Of a stretch of DNA of 6,137 bases, positions 1 to 5,993 are shown in pieces. Source of the DNA: SAR202 cluster bacterium (GTDB lineage Bacteria > Chloroflexota > Dehalococcoidia > Lucifugimonadales > UBA1123). A program made the translations under genes and the position numbers. The first letter of the stretch is position 1. The number at the start of each line of letters is the position of its first letter. The stretch lies in contig JASLRP010000527.1 in NCBI GenBank assembly GCA_030743915.1, positions 1-6,137 of the forward strand, in the 5' to 3' direction. The notes beneath the pieces were generated by a model. That model was not told where the DNA came from, did no database searches, and worked only from the letters and a program-made list of their open reading frames with translations.

Positions 1-192
1 CCCACCAACACGCCGACGATCACGCCGACGCCCACTAACACGCCGACGATCACGCCGACGATCACGCCGACGCCCACCAACACGCCGACGATTACTCCGA
101 CGCCCACCAACACGCCGACGATTACTCCGACGCCCACCAACACGCCGACGATCACTCCGACACCTACTAACACTCCGACAATCACCCCAACA
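1..192 (+). repeat. 30-bp in-frame tandem repeat, six copies (PTNTPTITPT)
   Basis: Six copies of a 30-bp unit encoding PTNTPTITPT lie at 1-30, 31-60, 73-102, 103-132, 133-162 and 163-192. An extra 12 bp (ITPT) sits at 61-72. Copies differ mostly at third codon positions, and divergence rises towards the 3' end. The array may continue beyond the left edge of the window. It forms the outer part of the Thr/Pro stalk. Confidence 0.9.
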
Positions 193-2385
193 CCAACTAC
201 GACCTTCACGCCGACGTCCACGCCGTCGCCAACAGCGACTCCGACGGGCACGCCGTCACCAACTGCAACGCCCACCTTTACGGCGACTCCGACCGCAACG
301 CCATCGCCAACGCCGACGTTCACAGCGACGCCGACCGCATCGCCATCACCGACACCGACGTTCACAGCGACGCCGACCGCATCGCCGTCTCCGACACCGA
401 CGTTCACAGCGACGCCGACCGCATCGCCATCGCCAACGCCGACGTTCACAACGACGCCGACCGCATCGCCGTCACCGACGCCGACGTTCACAGCGACACC
501 GACCGCATCGCCGTCGCCAACGCCGACATTCACACCGACACCGACAGCAACGCCGTCTCCAACGCCGACGTTTACTCCGTCACCCACGCCTGTCATTACG
601 GTGTCGCCGACGGTTACTTCGACCCCGACGCCATTATCATGGCTGGACAAGCCGGATACGCCCTCTTATGTGAGGTACGGAGGTGCTCTGACAACCGACG
701 GGGATGACGTGTATGCGCTTCAGGGCGGGTACAAAGATGGGTTCTGGATGTTCGATGTCAGCGCCGGCAGTTGGTCTACGCTTACCGACACACCCCAGAA
801 GGTTAAAGCAGGCGGCGCGCTGGCCTACGCTAACAGCTACATCTACGCATTCAGGGGCGGATCGAAAATCGACTTCTGGCGTTACAACATCGGAAGTGGG
901 ACTTGGAACCTCAAGATGAGCACGCCCGCGAAAGTGGGATGGGGTGGATCCCTGGCCTGGGACGGCGCCACCTCAATATATGCAATGCGTGGCTACCATA
1001 AGACCGATTTCTGGCGATACAACATATCGACCAACTCTTGGAGCGTGCTGGCTGACACAAGTGATGACGTGGCCGCAGGCGGCGCGTTGGTCCACGCGTC
1101 TGGATATGTTTACGCGCTCCGAGGCCACGATTCCAAGGACTTCTGGCGGTATAACGTAACCACAGGAGTCTGGGCCGACCTCACTGACACGCCCGACAAG
1201 GTTGACGAAGGTGGCTCCCTGTCGTGGGACGGCGGCGACTTCATTTACGCTCTGCGCGGCGACAAGAAGAAAGATTTCTGGAGATACAGCATCAGCGGCA
1301 ATAGCTGGACAGCAATGCCCGACACGCCCGATGGCCCGGACGATGGCGGCTCTCTGGTTTACGTGCCATCCGTATGGGCTTTCTGCGCTCTTCGAGGCGA
1401 CAACACGAAGGACGCTTGGAAGCTCTTCCCAGCGGGCGCTCCAACGCCGACTCCGACGCCCACAGCGTCCCCTACGGCCACTCCGAGTCCCACCCCGGTG
1501 TCTACGCCGACGCCTGTCGCATCACCGACGCCGACGGCCACTCCGACGTTTACTCCAACGCCTGTTGGGACACCTGTGCCCTCCAACCAGTGGCTGGACA
1601 AGCCAGACACGCTCAAAAAAGTGAAGCATGGCGGAGCCTTGACCACGGATGGGGAAGATGTTTTCGCATTCGAGGGAGGCAACGCGTACGGTTTCTGGCG
1701 CTTCGACACCAGCGTTGGGACCTGGTCTTCTCTTGCCAATACCCCCCAGAGAGTCAGGGCGGGCGGCGCGTTGGCCTATGCCGATGATTACATTTACGCA
1801 TTCCGGGGCGAAAAGAAGAAAGATTTCTGGCGGTACAGCCTGACCTCCGGAACGTGGCAGCTTCGCTCAAACGCGCCTGCCAACGTCGATTGGGGCGGCG
1901 CCCTGACATGGGACGGTGGGAACTACATCTATGCCTTCCGTGGTGACAAGAAAGAGGATTTCTGGAGATACAGCATCTCGTCCAATAGCTGGACTACTCT
2001 GACGAACGCGCCCGAAGAGGTGCACGCGGGCGGAGCATTGGTCTATGTGCTTGGGTATGTGTACGCGTTCGGAGGCGACGATGAAGAAGACTTCTGGCGG
2101 TACAGTGTCAGCGCCGGGACCTGGACTGATCTCGACGAGGCCCCTGAAGAGGTCGATGAAGGCGGCTCCCTGGCCTGGGGTGGCGGAGATTTCATCTACG
2201 CGTTGAGAGGCGACAAGAAGAAAAATTTCTGGAAATACAGCATCAGCGGCGACAGTTGGACAGCATTGGCTGACACTCCCGATGGGCCGGATGATGGGGG
2301 CGCGCTGGTTTTCGTGCCGTCAAATAGCAGCCTCTATGCCCTTCGCGGCGACAGCAAGAACGATTTCTGGCAGTTCTCCCCTTAA
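1..2385 (+). CDS. Thr/Pro-stalk protein with two six-bladed Kelch-type propellers (5' partial)
   Basis: The frame is open from base 1 to the TAA at 2383-2385, so the start lies upstream and 794 residues are visible. The GTG at 601 is only an internal Val codon. Residues 1-213 are a Thr/Pro-rich stalk. Residues 214-477 and 531-794 are two modules of six Kelch-like repeats, joined by a Thr/Pro linker (478-530). Each repeat has a Gly-Gly-Ala/Ser-Leu strand, an 'IYAFRG/IYALRG' strand (equivalent to the Kelch 'hydrophobic-GG'), a charged loop, 'DFWRY', then a Trp-x-x-Leu strand. Each module opens with 'WLDKPDT' and ends at 'FWQFSP' or similar, so the N-terminal strand should complete the last blade ('Velcro' closure). 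The protein stops right after the second propeller; no LPXTG, PEP-CTERM or membrane anchor is present. By family logic this is an exported binding or adhesion protein with any signal peptide outside the window. Ligand and function are unknown, and no catalytic residues are evident. Confidence 0.9.
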   Translation, partial: PTNTPTITPTPTNTPTITPTITPTPTNTPTITPTPTNTPTITPTPTNTPTITPTPTNTPTITPTPTTTFTPTSTPSPTATPTGTPSPTATPTFTATPTATPSPTPTFTATPTASPSPTPTFTATPTASPSPTPTFTATPTASPSPTPTFTTTPTASPSPTPTFTATPTASPSPTPTFTPTPTATPSPTPTFTPSPTPVITVSPTVTSTPTPLSWLDKPDTPSYVRYGGALTTDGDDVYALQGGYKDGFWMFDVSAGSWSTLTDTPQKVKAGGALAYANSYIYAFRGGSKIDFWRYNIGSGTWNLKMSTPAKVGWGGSLAWDGATSIYAMRGYHKTDFWRYNISTNSWSVLADTSDDVAAGGALVHASGYVYALRGHDSKDFWRYNVTTGVWADLTDTPDKVDEGGSLSWDGGDFIYALRGDKKKDFWRYSISGNSWTAMPDTPDGPDDGGSLVYVPSVWAFCALRGDNTKDAWKLFPAGAPTPTPTPTASPTATPSPTPVSTPTPVASPTPTATPTFTPTPVGTPVPSNQWLDKPDTLKKVKHGGALTTDGEDVFAFEGGNAYGFWRFDTSVGTWSSLANTPQRVRAGGALAYADDYIYAFRGEKKKDFWRYSLTSGTWQLRSNAPANVDWGGALTWDGGNYIYAFRGDKKEDFWRYSISSNSWTTLTNAPEEVHAGGALVYVLGYVYAFGGDDEEDFWRYSVSAGTWTDLDEAPEEVDEGGSLAWGGGDFIYALRGDKKKNFWKYSISGDSWTALADTPDGPDDGGALVFVPSNSSLYALRGDSKNDFWQFSP
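277..570 (+). repeat. 42-bp in-frame tandem repeat, seven copies (FTATPTASPSPTPT)
   Basis: Seven contiguous 42-bp units (277, 319, 361, 403, 445, 487 and 529 onward) encode FTATPTASPSPTPT or close variants. Most differences between the central copies are synonymous (CCA/CCG, TCA/TCT/TCG, ACA/ACG). The replacements are Ala/Thr near 451, Ala/Pro in the last copy, and Ser/Thr in the first and last copies. Positions 193-276 between the two arrays hold irregular Thr/Pro/Ser-rich sequence of the same stalk. Confidence 0.9.
640..1431 (+). repeat. First six-bladed propeller module (264 codons)
   Basis: This is one of two homologous modules; the partner is at 1591-2382. The two align without a gap over 264 residues, and my hand count gives 168 identities (about 64%). 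Six FWRY-type motifs mark the blades: FWMF, FWRY four times, and AWKL in the last blade, where the Phe is replaced by Ala. Blades 2 and 4 resemble each other ('AYANSYIYAFRG', 'VHASGYVYALRG'), as do blades 3 and 5 ('SLAWDGATSIYAMRG', 'SLSWDGGDFIYALRG'). Confidence 0.85.
1432..1590 (+). repeat. Thr/Pro-rich linker between the two propellers
   Basis: The 53-residue linker is built of PTPTPT, SPTATP and STPTPV elements. It is compositionally like the N-terminal stalk but lacks the regular 30-bp or 42-bp period. It probably forms an extended, possibly glycosylated spacer. Confidence 0.8.
1591..2382 (+). repeat. Second six-bladed propeller module (264 codons)
   Basis: This copy is collinear and gapless with the module at 640-1431. 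All six aromatic motifs are retained (FWRF, FWRY three times, FWKY, FWQF). The most conserved stretches between copies are the blade 5 loop 'FIYALRGDKKK' and the blade 6 'DTPDGPDDGG' segment. The same alternation of blade types seen in module 1 is present, so the whole six-blade unit was probably duplicated after the alternation arose. Confidence 0.85.
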
Positions 2386-2438
2386 CGGCAGGGCCACAGG
2401 CAATCTGCGCCTGACGCACGTATAGCCCAGCGTTCTGA

Positions 2439-2467
2439 TTGAAGTCCCGCGCGGTTCCGAATATACT
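2439..2467 (+). promoter_or_regulatory. Putative sigma70-type promoter of the flavoprotein gene
   Basis: A -35-like TTGAAG (2439-2444) and a -10-like TATACT (2462-2467) are separated by exactly 17 bp in the only intergenic gap before the flavoprotein gene. Transcription would start near 2474, giving a leader of about 40 nt. The call rests on hexamer match and spacing only. Confidence 0.5.
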
Positions 2468-2489
2468 CGGTAGCCTGACGGGACTTCGA
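2439..2489. repeat. Inverted repeat flanking the putative promoter
   Basis: GAAGTCCCG (2441-2449) and CGGGACTTC (2479-2487) are perfect 9-bp complements. A G-T wobble and an A-T pair extend them outwards to 2439/2489. Inside, CCGA (2457-2460) can pair with TCGG (2467-2470). The arms overlap the -35 region and the expected start of transcription. It could be an operator or a hairpin that ends transcription of the upstream Kelch gene, but the right arm is followed only by a weakly T-rich stretch. Confidence 0.6.
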
Positions 2490-2502
2490 CTATTTCATTC
2501 TT

Positions 2503-2506
2503 GGAG
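2503..2506 (+). promoter_or_regulatory. Shine-Dalgarno GGAG for the flavoprotein gene
   Basis: GGAG sits 6 nt before ATG 2513. It decides the start: the in-frame TTG at 2501 overlaps this motif and has no ribosome site of its own. Confidence 0.75.
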
Positions 2507-2512
2507 CAGGCC

Positions 2513-3721
2513 ATGTATGACGCGATAATCGTTGGCGCGCGTGTCGCTGGGGCGCCGACTGCGATGCTGCTGGCCCGAAAAGGACATCGAGTTTTGCTGG
2601 TGGATCGGGCCAGCTTCCCCAGTGACACGCTCTCCACCATCCTCATCTGGCAGCGGGGAATCGCCAAGCTCGAAAAATGGGGCATCCTGGACACACTGAC
2701 ATCCACAGGACTTCCGGCGAACACGAAATTCACAATGGACCTGGGCGATTTTGGCCTGGGCGGCTGGGGACCGCCCGTGGATGGCATGAACGAGTCGTAC
2801 GCCCCTCGAAGGAAGGTCCTCGACAAGATAATGGTGGACGCCGCGATCGAGGCTGGCGTGGAATTTCGGGAAGGGTTCTCCGTTCAGGAACTGATCACCG
2901 AGGGCGACCAGGTGGTCGGAATTCGGGGTCGTTCAGAAGGCGGGCAAACCATCGAGGAGCGGGCCAGATTCGTTGTGGGCGCTGACGGTCGGAACTCCGT
3001 CGTGGCCAGGATTGTTGAACCAGAAGCCTACAATGAAGTTCCCGCCCTGTCCTGCCTCTACTACACTCTCTTCAGCGGAGTGCCGTCGGACGGGTACGAA
3101 GACTACTGGCCTGGGAGGCAATACATCCTCACCGTCCCGACCAACGATGATCTTGTTCTCATCGTGACCGGAATGCCGATAGACCGGTTTCACGAGTTTC
3201 GAGAGGACATCGAAGGCAACTTCATGGCATCCCTGGACAAGGTCCCCAGTCTTGCGGAAAAGGTCCGGGCAGGACGACGCGAGGAGCGGTTCATGGGCAC
3301 CGCCGACGTGTCCAACTACTTCCGAAAACCATATGGCCCCGGCTGGGCGCTGGTGGGCGACGCAGGGTACGGGCGTGACCCCATCACTGCCTTTGGAATC
3401 AGCGACGCCTTCCGAGACGCCGACCTTCTTGCCAACGCCCTGGACGAAATCTTCTCCGGCGCGAAACAGGCGAACGATGCCCTGGGAGATTACGAGACCG
3501 CACGCAACGAGGACTCAGAGTCTCAGTACCAGCTCACATTGAGGGCGGCAGAGTATAATCAGCACACCTCCAATGCGATGGAGCTTCGGGCAGCGCTCCG
3601 AGACAGGCCGGAGGACACGGACACATTCATTGGGGTCATCACGGGAACCGTCCCGTATAGAGAGTTTTTCAACGCCAAAAACCTTGAGCGAATCCTGGGT
3701 CATCCTCTGCCGTCCAGGTAG
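2513..3721 (+). CDS. FAD-dependent monooxygenase-like oxidoreductase
   Basis: This is a 402-residue flavoprotein of the PHBH-type (class A monooxygenase / FAD_binding_3) fold. The N-terminal dinucleotide motif is 'VGARVAGAPTA' (GxxxxG at 8-13) and the strand 2 acid is D31 in 'VLLVDR'. 'PSDTLST' follows at 36-42. The DG motif is 'GADGRNS' (156-162). The second FAD motif is 'VGDAGYGRDP' (281-290, D283), followed by 'ITAFGISDAFRDADLLANAL'. Length and motif order fit a complete single-domain enzyme. No membrane segment is visible, so it should be cytoplasmic. The middle Gly of the GxGxxG motif is Arg (R10), which I recall as normal for the GARxAGAPTAMLLAR subfamily. The substrate is unknown; hydroxylation or oxidation of an aromatic or polyketide-like small molecule is typical of the fold. 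The gene probably shares a transcript with the oxidoreductase 43 nt downstream. Geranylgeranyl-reductase-like activity is a less likely alternative. Confidence 0.88.
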   Translation: MYDAIIVGARVAGAPTAMLLARKGHRVLLVDRASFPSDTLSTILIWQRGIAKLEKWGILDTLTSTGLPANTKFTMDLGDFGLGGWGPPVDGMNESYAPRRKVLDKIMVDAAIEAGVEFREGFSVQELITEGDQVVGIRGRSEGGQTIEERARFVVGADGRNSVVARIVEPEAYNEVPALSCLYYTLFSGVPSDGYEDYWPGRQYILTVPTNDDLVLIVTGMPIDRFHEFREDIEGNFMASLDKVPSLAEKVRAGRREERFMGTADVSNYFRKPYGPGWALVGDAGYGRDPITAFGISDAFRDADLLANALDEIFSGAKQANDALGDYETARNEDSESQYQLTLRAAEYNQHTSNAMELRAALRDRPEDTDTFIGVITGTVPYREFFNAKNLERILGHPLPSR

Positions 3722-3751
3722 TTACGCTCAGAGCACACATGGACAGACCGG

Positions 3752-3756
3752 GGAGG
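3752..3756 (+). promoter_or_regulatory. Shine-Dalgarno GGAGG for the Gfo/Idh/MocA gene
   Basis: GGAGG lies 8 nt before ATG 3765. It fixes the start there, although the frame stays open upstream into the flavoprotein gene as far as an ATG at 3573. Confidence 0.8.
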
Positions 3757-3764
3757 TCAATTAC

Positions 3765-4805
3765 ATGGCAATTGGATGGGGAATCATCAGCACAGGGAAT
3801 CACCCGGACCGAAAGGTCGTTCCAGCGATGATCATTGCTGACGACACCGACGTCGTCGCGGCATACAGTCGGGACATGGGTCGCGCTCAGGCGTTCGCCC
3901 AGAAGCACGGCATAGCCAACGCCTATGACTCGCTGGACGATATTCTCGCCGACCCTGTTGTTGACGCCGTGTTCATTTCCTCGCCAAACTTCGTCCACGT
4001 GTCTCAGACCATCGCCGCTGCCGAAGCAGGCAAGCACGTCCTGGTGGAAAAGCCGATGGCAGTCAGTGTCGAAGAGGCCGCTGATATGGTCAGGGCATGC
4101 CGAGATAATGGCGTGAAACTAGGAGTCGGTTTCCAACTGAGGTTCCATCCCGGCCATCAGCAAGCCCGCCAGCTTATCGAGGATGGGGTGCTGGGGACGC
4201 TCTCTATGATTCAGGGCCAGTGGTGCCTGGGAGGCCGAGGGGCGGTCAATCCTCCGGCTCGCACCGGCCTTAACGCCTGGTGGGGCATCCCTGAGATGAT
4301 CGGCGACGCATCGACCCTCATGGGCACGGGCGTTCATGTTATGGACCTTTTGCAGTCTCTGGTCGCTCAGCCCATCGTCGAAGTCGCCGCCCTGACCGAC
4401 GGCCAGACCCCCAACAACCCGCTGGAACAGTCAGCCGTCGTCTCGATCCGATTTGGGGATGGCACTCTGGGGTCAATCGTATGCGGACGCCGTATGCCCG
4501 ACACCGAGAACGACGCCATGATCTACGGGAGCGATGGGCGCATCGCCCTGCGAGGAACCATCGGAGAGGCGATGGGCGGCAGTTTCGATGTTGTCAGCGA
4601 GACGGTCAGCGCCTCAGAGAGCTACGAGGATGACCCGCTCATGCTGTATAAGGGCCAGACCGAGGCATTCAACCGCGCCATCCAAAATGACGAGCCGTTC
4701 CACGCCTCCGGTGAAGACGGTCTGAGCGTCGTGGAGGTCACTTCTGCCATCATCGAGTCGGCTCGCACAGGTCGGGCTGTGAAGGTGGAACGGGCGTCGC
4801 AGTGA
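3765..4805 (+). CDS. Gfo/Idh/MocA family NAD(P)-dependent oxidoreductase
   Basis: The 346-residue product has the usual length and two-domain order of the family. The N-terminal Rossmann domain begins 'IGWGIISTGNH' (3-13), has 'YSRD' after strand 2 (34-37), and 'ISSPNFVH' (71-78). The catalytic lysine motif EKP is at 95-97 (K96). The C-terminal alpha/beta substrate domain carries 'LMGTGVHVMDLL' (185-196), with H191 in the position of the family's catalytic histidine. The usual DxGxH motif reads GTGVH, so the Asp is replaced by Gly (G187). Such enzymes oxidise or reduce a hydroxyl or keto group, typically on sugars, inositols or related compounds, using bound or free NAD(P). The substrate cannot be read from the sequence. 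No signal peptide is seen. The 43-nt gap to the flavoprotein gene contains no promoter or terminator that I can see, which suggests co-transcription. Confidence 0.9.
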   Translation: MAIGWGIISTGNHPDRKVVPAMIIADDTDVVAAYSRDMGRAQAFAQKHGIANAYDSLDDILADPVVDAVFISSPNFVHVSQTIAAAEAGKHVLVEKPMAVSVEEAADMVRACRDNGVKLGVGFQLRFHPGHQQARQLIEDGVLGTLSMIQGQWCLGGRGAVNPPARTGLNAWWGIPEMIGDASTLMGTGVHVMDLLQSLVAQPIVEVAALTDGQTPNNPLEQSAVVSIRFGDGTLGSIVCGRRMPDTENDAMIYGSDGRIALRGTIGEAMGGSFDVVSETVSASESYEDDPLMLYKGQTEAFNRAIQNDEPFHASGEDGLSVVEVTSAIIESARTGRAVKVERASQ

Positions 4806-4814
4806 CGTTCCCCA

Positions 4815-4905
4815 CCATGCTGAGTGAGAGCGAAGCATCTGGTCTCCAAGATGGCAAGCGCTGCCCATTCTGACACCAGATACTTCGTCTGCGGACTCAG
4901 CATGG
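4815..4905. repeat. 91-nt imperfect palindrome in the convergent intergenic gap
   Basis: The outer arms CCATGCTGAGT (4815-4825) and ACTCAGCATGG (4895-4905) are perfect 11-bp complements. Nested inside are AGA/TCT (4827-4829 with 4888-4890), CGAAG/CTTCG (4831-4835 with 4883-4887) and ATCTGGT/ACCAGAT (4837-4843 with 4875-4881). The tip is ATGGCA with TGCC(C)AT (4851-4856 with 4862-4868) around an AGCGC loop. About 34 base pairs form over 91 nt, with only small internal loops. No T-tract follows on either strand, so it is not a standard terminator. From recall, its 'CATGCTGAG..GCGAAGCATCT' arms resemble a palindromic intergenic repeat common in Chloroflexota and some other bacteria. Confidence 0.75.
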
Positions 4906-4941
4906 ATATTAGGACAATCGGACTCAGAGTGACAGAACCTG

Positions 4942-4957
4942 ACACCTGAACACCTGA
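4942..4957 (+). repeat. Tandem octamer ACACCTGA x2
   Basis: Two perfect adjacent copies of ACACCTGA occur, preceded by a related 'AACCTG'. They lie between ATTAGGA (4908-4914) and its complement TCCTAAT (4959-4965). The remaining sequence of the gap at 4806-4974 holds no gene that I can see. Confidence 0.7.
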
Positions 4958-4974
4958 TTCCTAATCACCTTCGC

Positions 4975-5841
4975 CTACACCTTCTGGAACTTGGTGACCC
5001 GCGCCCCGTTTCCGATCTCGGTGACGTAAATGTTGCCGTCAAGGTCAACGCAGATTCCGTGACCGCCCAGGATGCTGCCTTCCTGAGGTTCGTTGCTGCG
5101 CCAGCTTGCCAGTTGGTTGTGGTCCAGGTCCCAGATGCTCACGCCGCCCAGAGGGCCGGACTCGATGACATACACGATGTCGTTCTGGATATACACGTCG
5201 CCGGGCCGCACGACGTCGGACCACTGCTCCAGGAAATTGCCATCGGCGTCGAAAATCTGAATCAGGTCGTTCTCGCGGTCGGCGATGAACACCCGACTTC
5301 GGCTGTCAACCCAGATGTTATGCAGGAGTTTGAAGGTCCCCTCTCCAGAGCCTTCCATACCCCAGGAATGCAGAAGCTCGCCATCGGCGCTGAACTTGTG
5401 GACTCTGTGGCCTCCGTATCCGTCAGAGGCAAACAATTCTCCGTTGGGAGCCACCGCGATACCCGAAGGCATGTTGAACGGCATGCCCTGGAAGGAAGGC
5501 GAAGGAGCTAGCTTTTCGCCCAGAGTGCGCAGGGGATTGCCGCCGGGGGAGTATTCGGTGGCGATGTGGTAGTCTCGGTCCACCAGCCACACGTTGTCGT
5601 TGGGCGCGATGTAGATGCCGTGGGGGTTGGCCGAGAACGTCCCCTCGCCCCACGAGGAGATGAAGTTGCCATCAGTGTCCCATATGGTCACCGGATGCTT
5701 TCCCCGGCTGAAAATGTGGACCTCGTTCTTGGAGTTGACCGCGCCGTCGGAGGCCAGCCCCATCTCCCAGAACCTGGGCATATTGGGCCACGACGCGACC
5801 CTCTCGAACTTGTAATCGCCTGATCCGACCTGTGCTGCCAT
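4975..5841 (-). CDS. Six-bladed NHL propeller, peptidyl-alpha-hydroxyglycine alpha-amidating lyase-like
   Basis: The 288-residue product is almost entirely a six-bladed NHL-type propeller, with blades at roughly 28-65, 73-108, 125-161, 173-208, 212-247 and 260-288. Compared from memory with the lyase (PAL) domain of animal peptide-amidating enzyme, the catalytic set is retained. 'IFSRGKH' gives R46, 'PHGI' H74, 'SDGY' Y142, 'LHNI' H174, 'ADREN' R189 and 'GHGI' H261. The three histidines sit in alternate blades (2, 4, 6), as for the zinc ligands of PAL. The Asp after the third PAL histidine is Gly here (G262), and the PAL disulfide cysteines are absent. PAL cleaves peptidyl-hydroxyglycine to an amidated peptide and glyoxylate; whether this protein does so is inference. 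There is no signal peptide. ATG 5841 is chosen because AGGAGG precedes it; upstream ATGs run back into the terminator. A TATTAT at 5916-5921 could be a -10 box but has no clear -35. A non-enzymatic NHL scaffold is the alternative. Confidence 0.85.
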   Translation of the reverse strand: MAAQVGSGDYKFERVASWPNMPRFWEMGLASDGAVNSKNEVHIFSRGKHPVTIWDTDGNFISSWGEGTFSANPHGIYIAPNDNVWLVDRDYHIATEYSPGGNPLRTLGEKLAPSPSFQGMPFNMPSGIAVAPNGELFASDGYGGHRVHKFSADGELLHSWGMEGSGEGTFKLLHNIWVDSRSRVFIADRENDLIQIFDADGNFLEQWSDVVRPGDVYIQNDIVYVIESGPLGGVSIWDLDHNQLASWRSNEPQEGSILGGHGICVDLDGNIYVTEIGNGARVTKFQKV

Positions 5842-5850
5842 GCTTGATAC

Positions 5851-5856
5851 CCTCCT
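5851..5856 (-). promoter_or_regulatory. Shine-Dalgarno AGGAGG for the PAL-like gene
   Basis: A full AGGAGG on the minus strand lies 9 nt before ATG 5841. It decides the start against the in-frame ATG at 5934, which falls within the terminator's T-run and has no ribosome site. Confidence 0.85.
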
Positions 5857-5931
5857 GTGGCGTTCCTCGCCTTTGTTGATCGAAATGATGCGCGAAGAGA
5901 TACGCAGGCCCCATGATAATACAAAACCATA

Positions 5932-5963
5932 CAAAAAACCCTGGGTCGAAAATCGGCCCAGGG
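5932..5963 (-). terminator. Intrinsic terminator after the Rdx-like gene
   Basis: On the minus strand, CCCTGGGCCG (5963-5954) pairs with CGACCCAGGG (5948-5939) to give a 10-bp stem with one G-T wobble and a 5-nt loop. Six T residues (5938-5933) follow at once. It starts 30 nt after the stop of the gene at 5994-6137, a classic Rho-independent arrangement. It should insulate that gene from the PAL-like gene downstream. Confidence 0.9.
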
Positions 5964-5993
5964 TAATTGTTTCAGACTGTGCTGAGAAGAGAC

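Noticed and set aside
1..192. CRISPR-like repeat array
   Set aside because: The 30-bp units are contiguous, in codon register and without unique spacers. They encode a repeated peptide.
601..603. GTG as start codon of the Kelch gene
   Set aside because: The same frame is open without a stop back to base 1 and encodes a continuous Thr/Pro stalk; there is no ribosome site before 601.
1359..1739. Minus-strand open frame rich in Gly-Val
   Set aside because: It is the antisense of the Thr/Pro linker; the GVGV pattern is simply the reverse of the ACG/CCG codons.
2397..2413. Hairpin CAGGC/GCCTG just after the Kelch stop as a terminator
   Set aside because: The stem is only 5 bp with a 7-nt loop and no T-run follows.
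2320..2826. Minus-strand open frame across the Kelch/flavoprotein gap
   Set aside because: It overlaps two well-supported genes, has no recognisable domain and would run through the promoter region.
5059..5511. Plus-strand open frame opposite the PAL-like gene
   Set aside because: It is antisense to a protein with clear NHL blades and catalytic motifs, and shows no domain of its own.
5842..5934. N-terminal extension of the PAL-like protein to ATG 5934
   Set aside because: It would start inside the terminator T-run, add residues with no family match, and bypass the strong AGGAGG before 5841.
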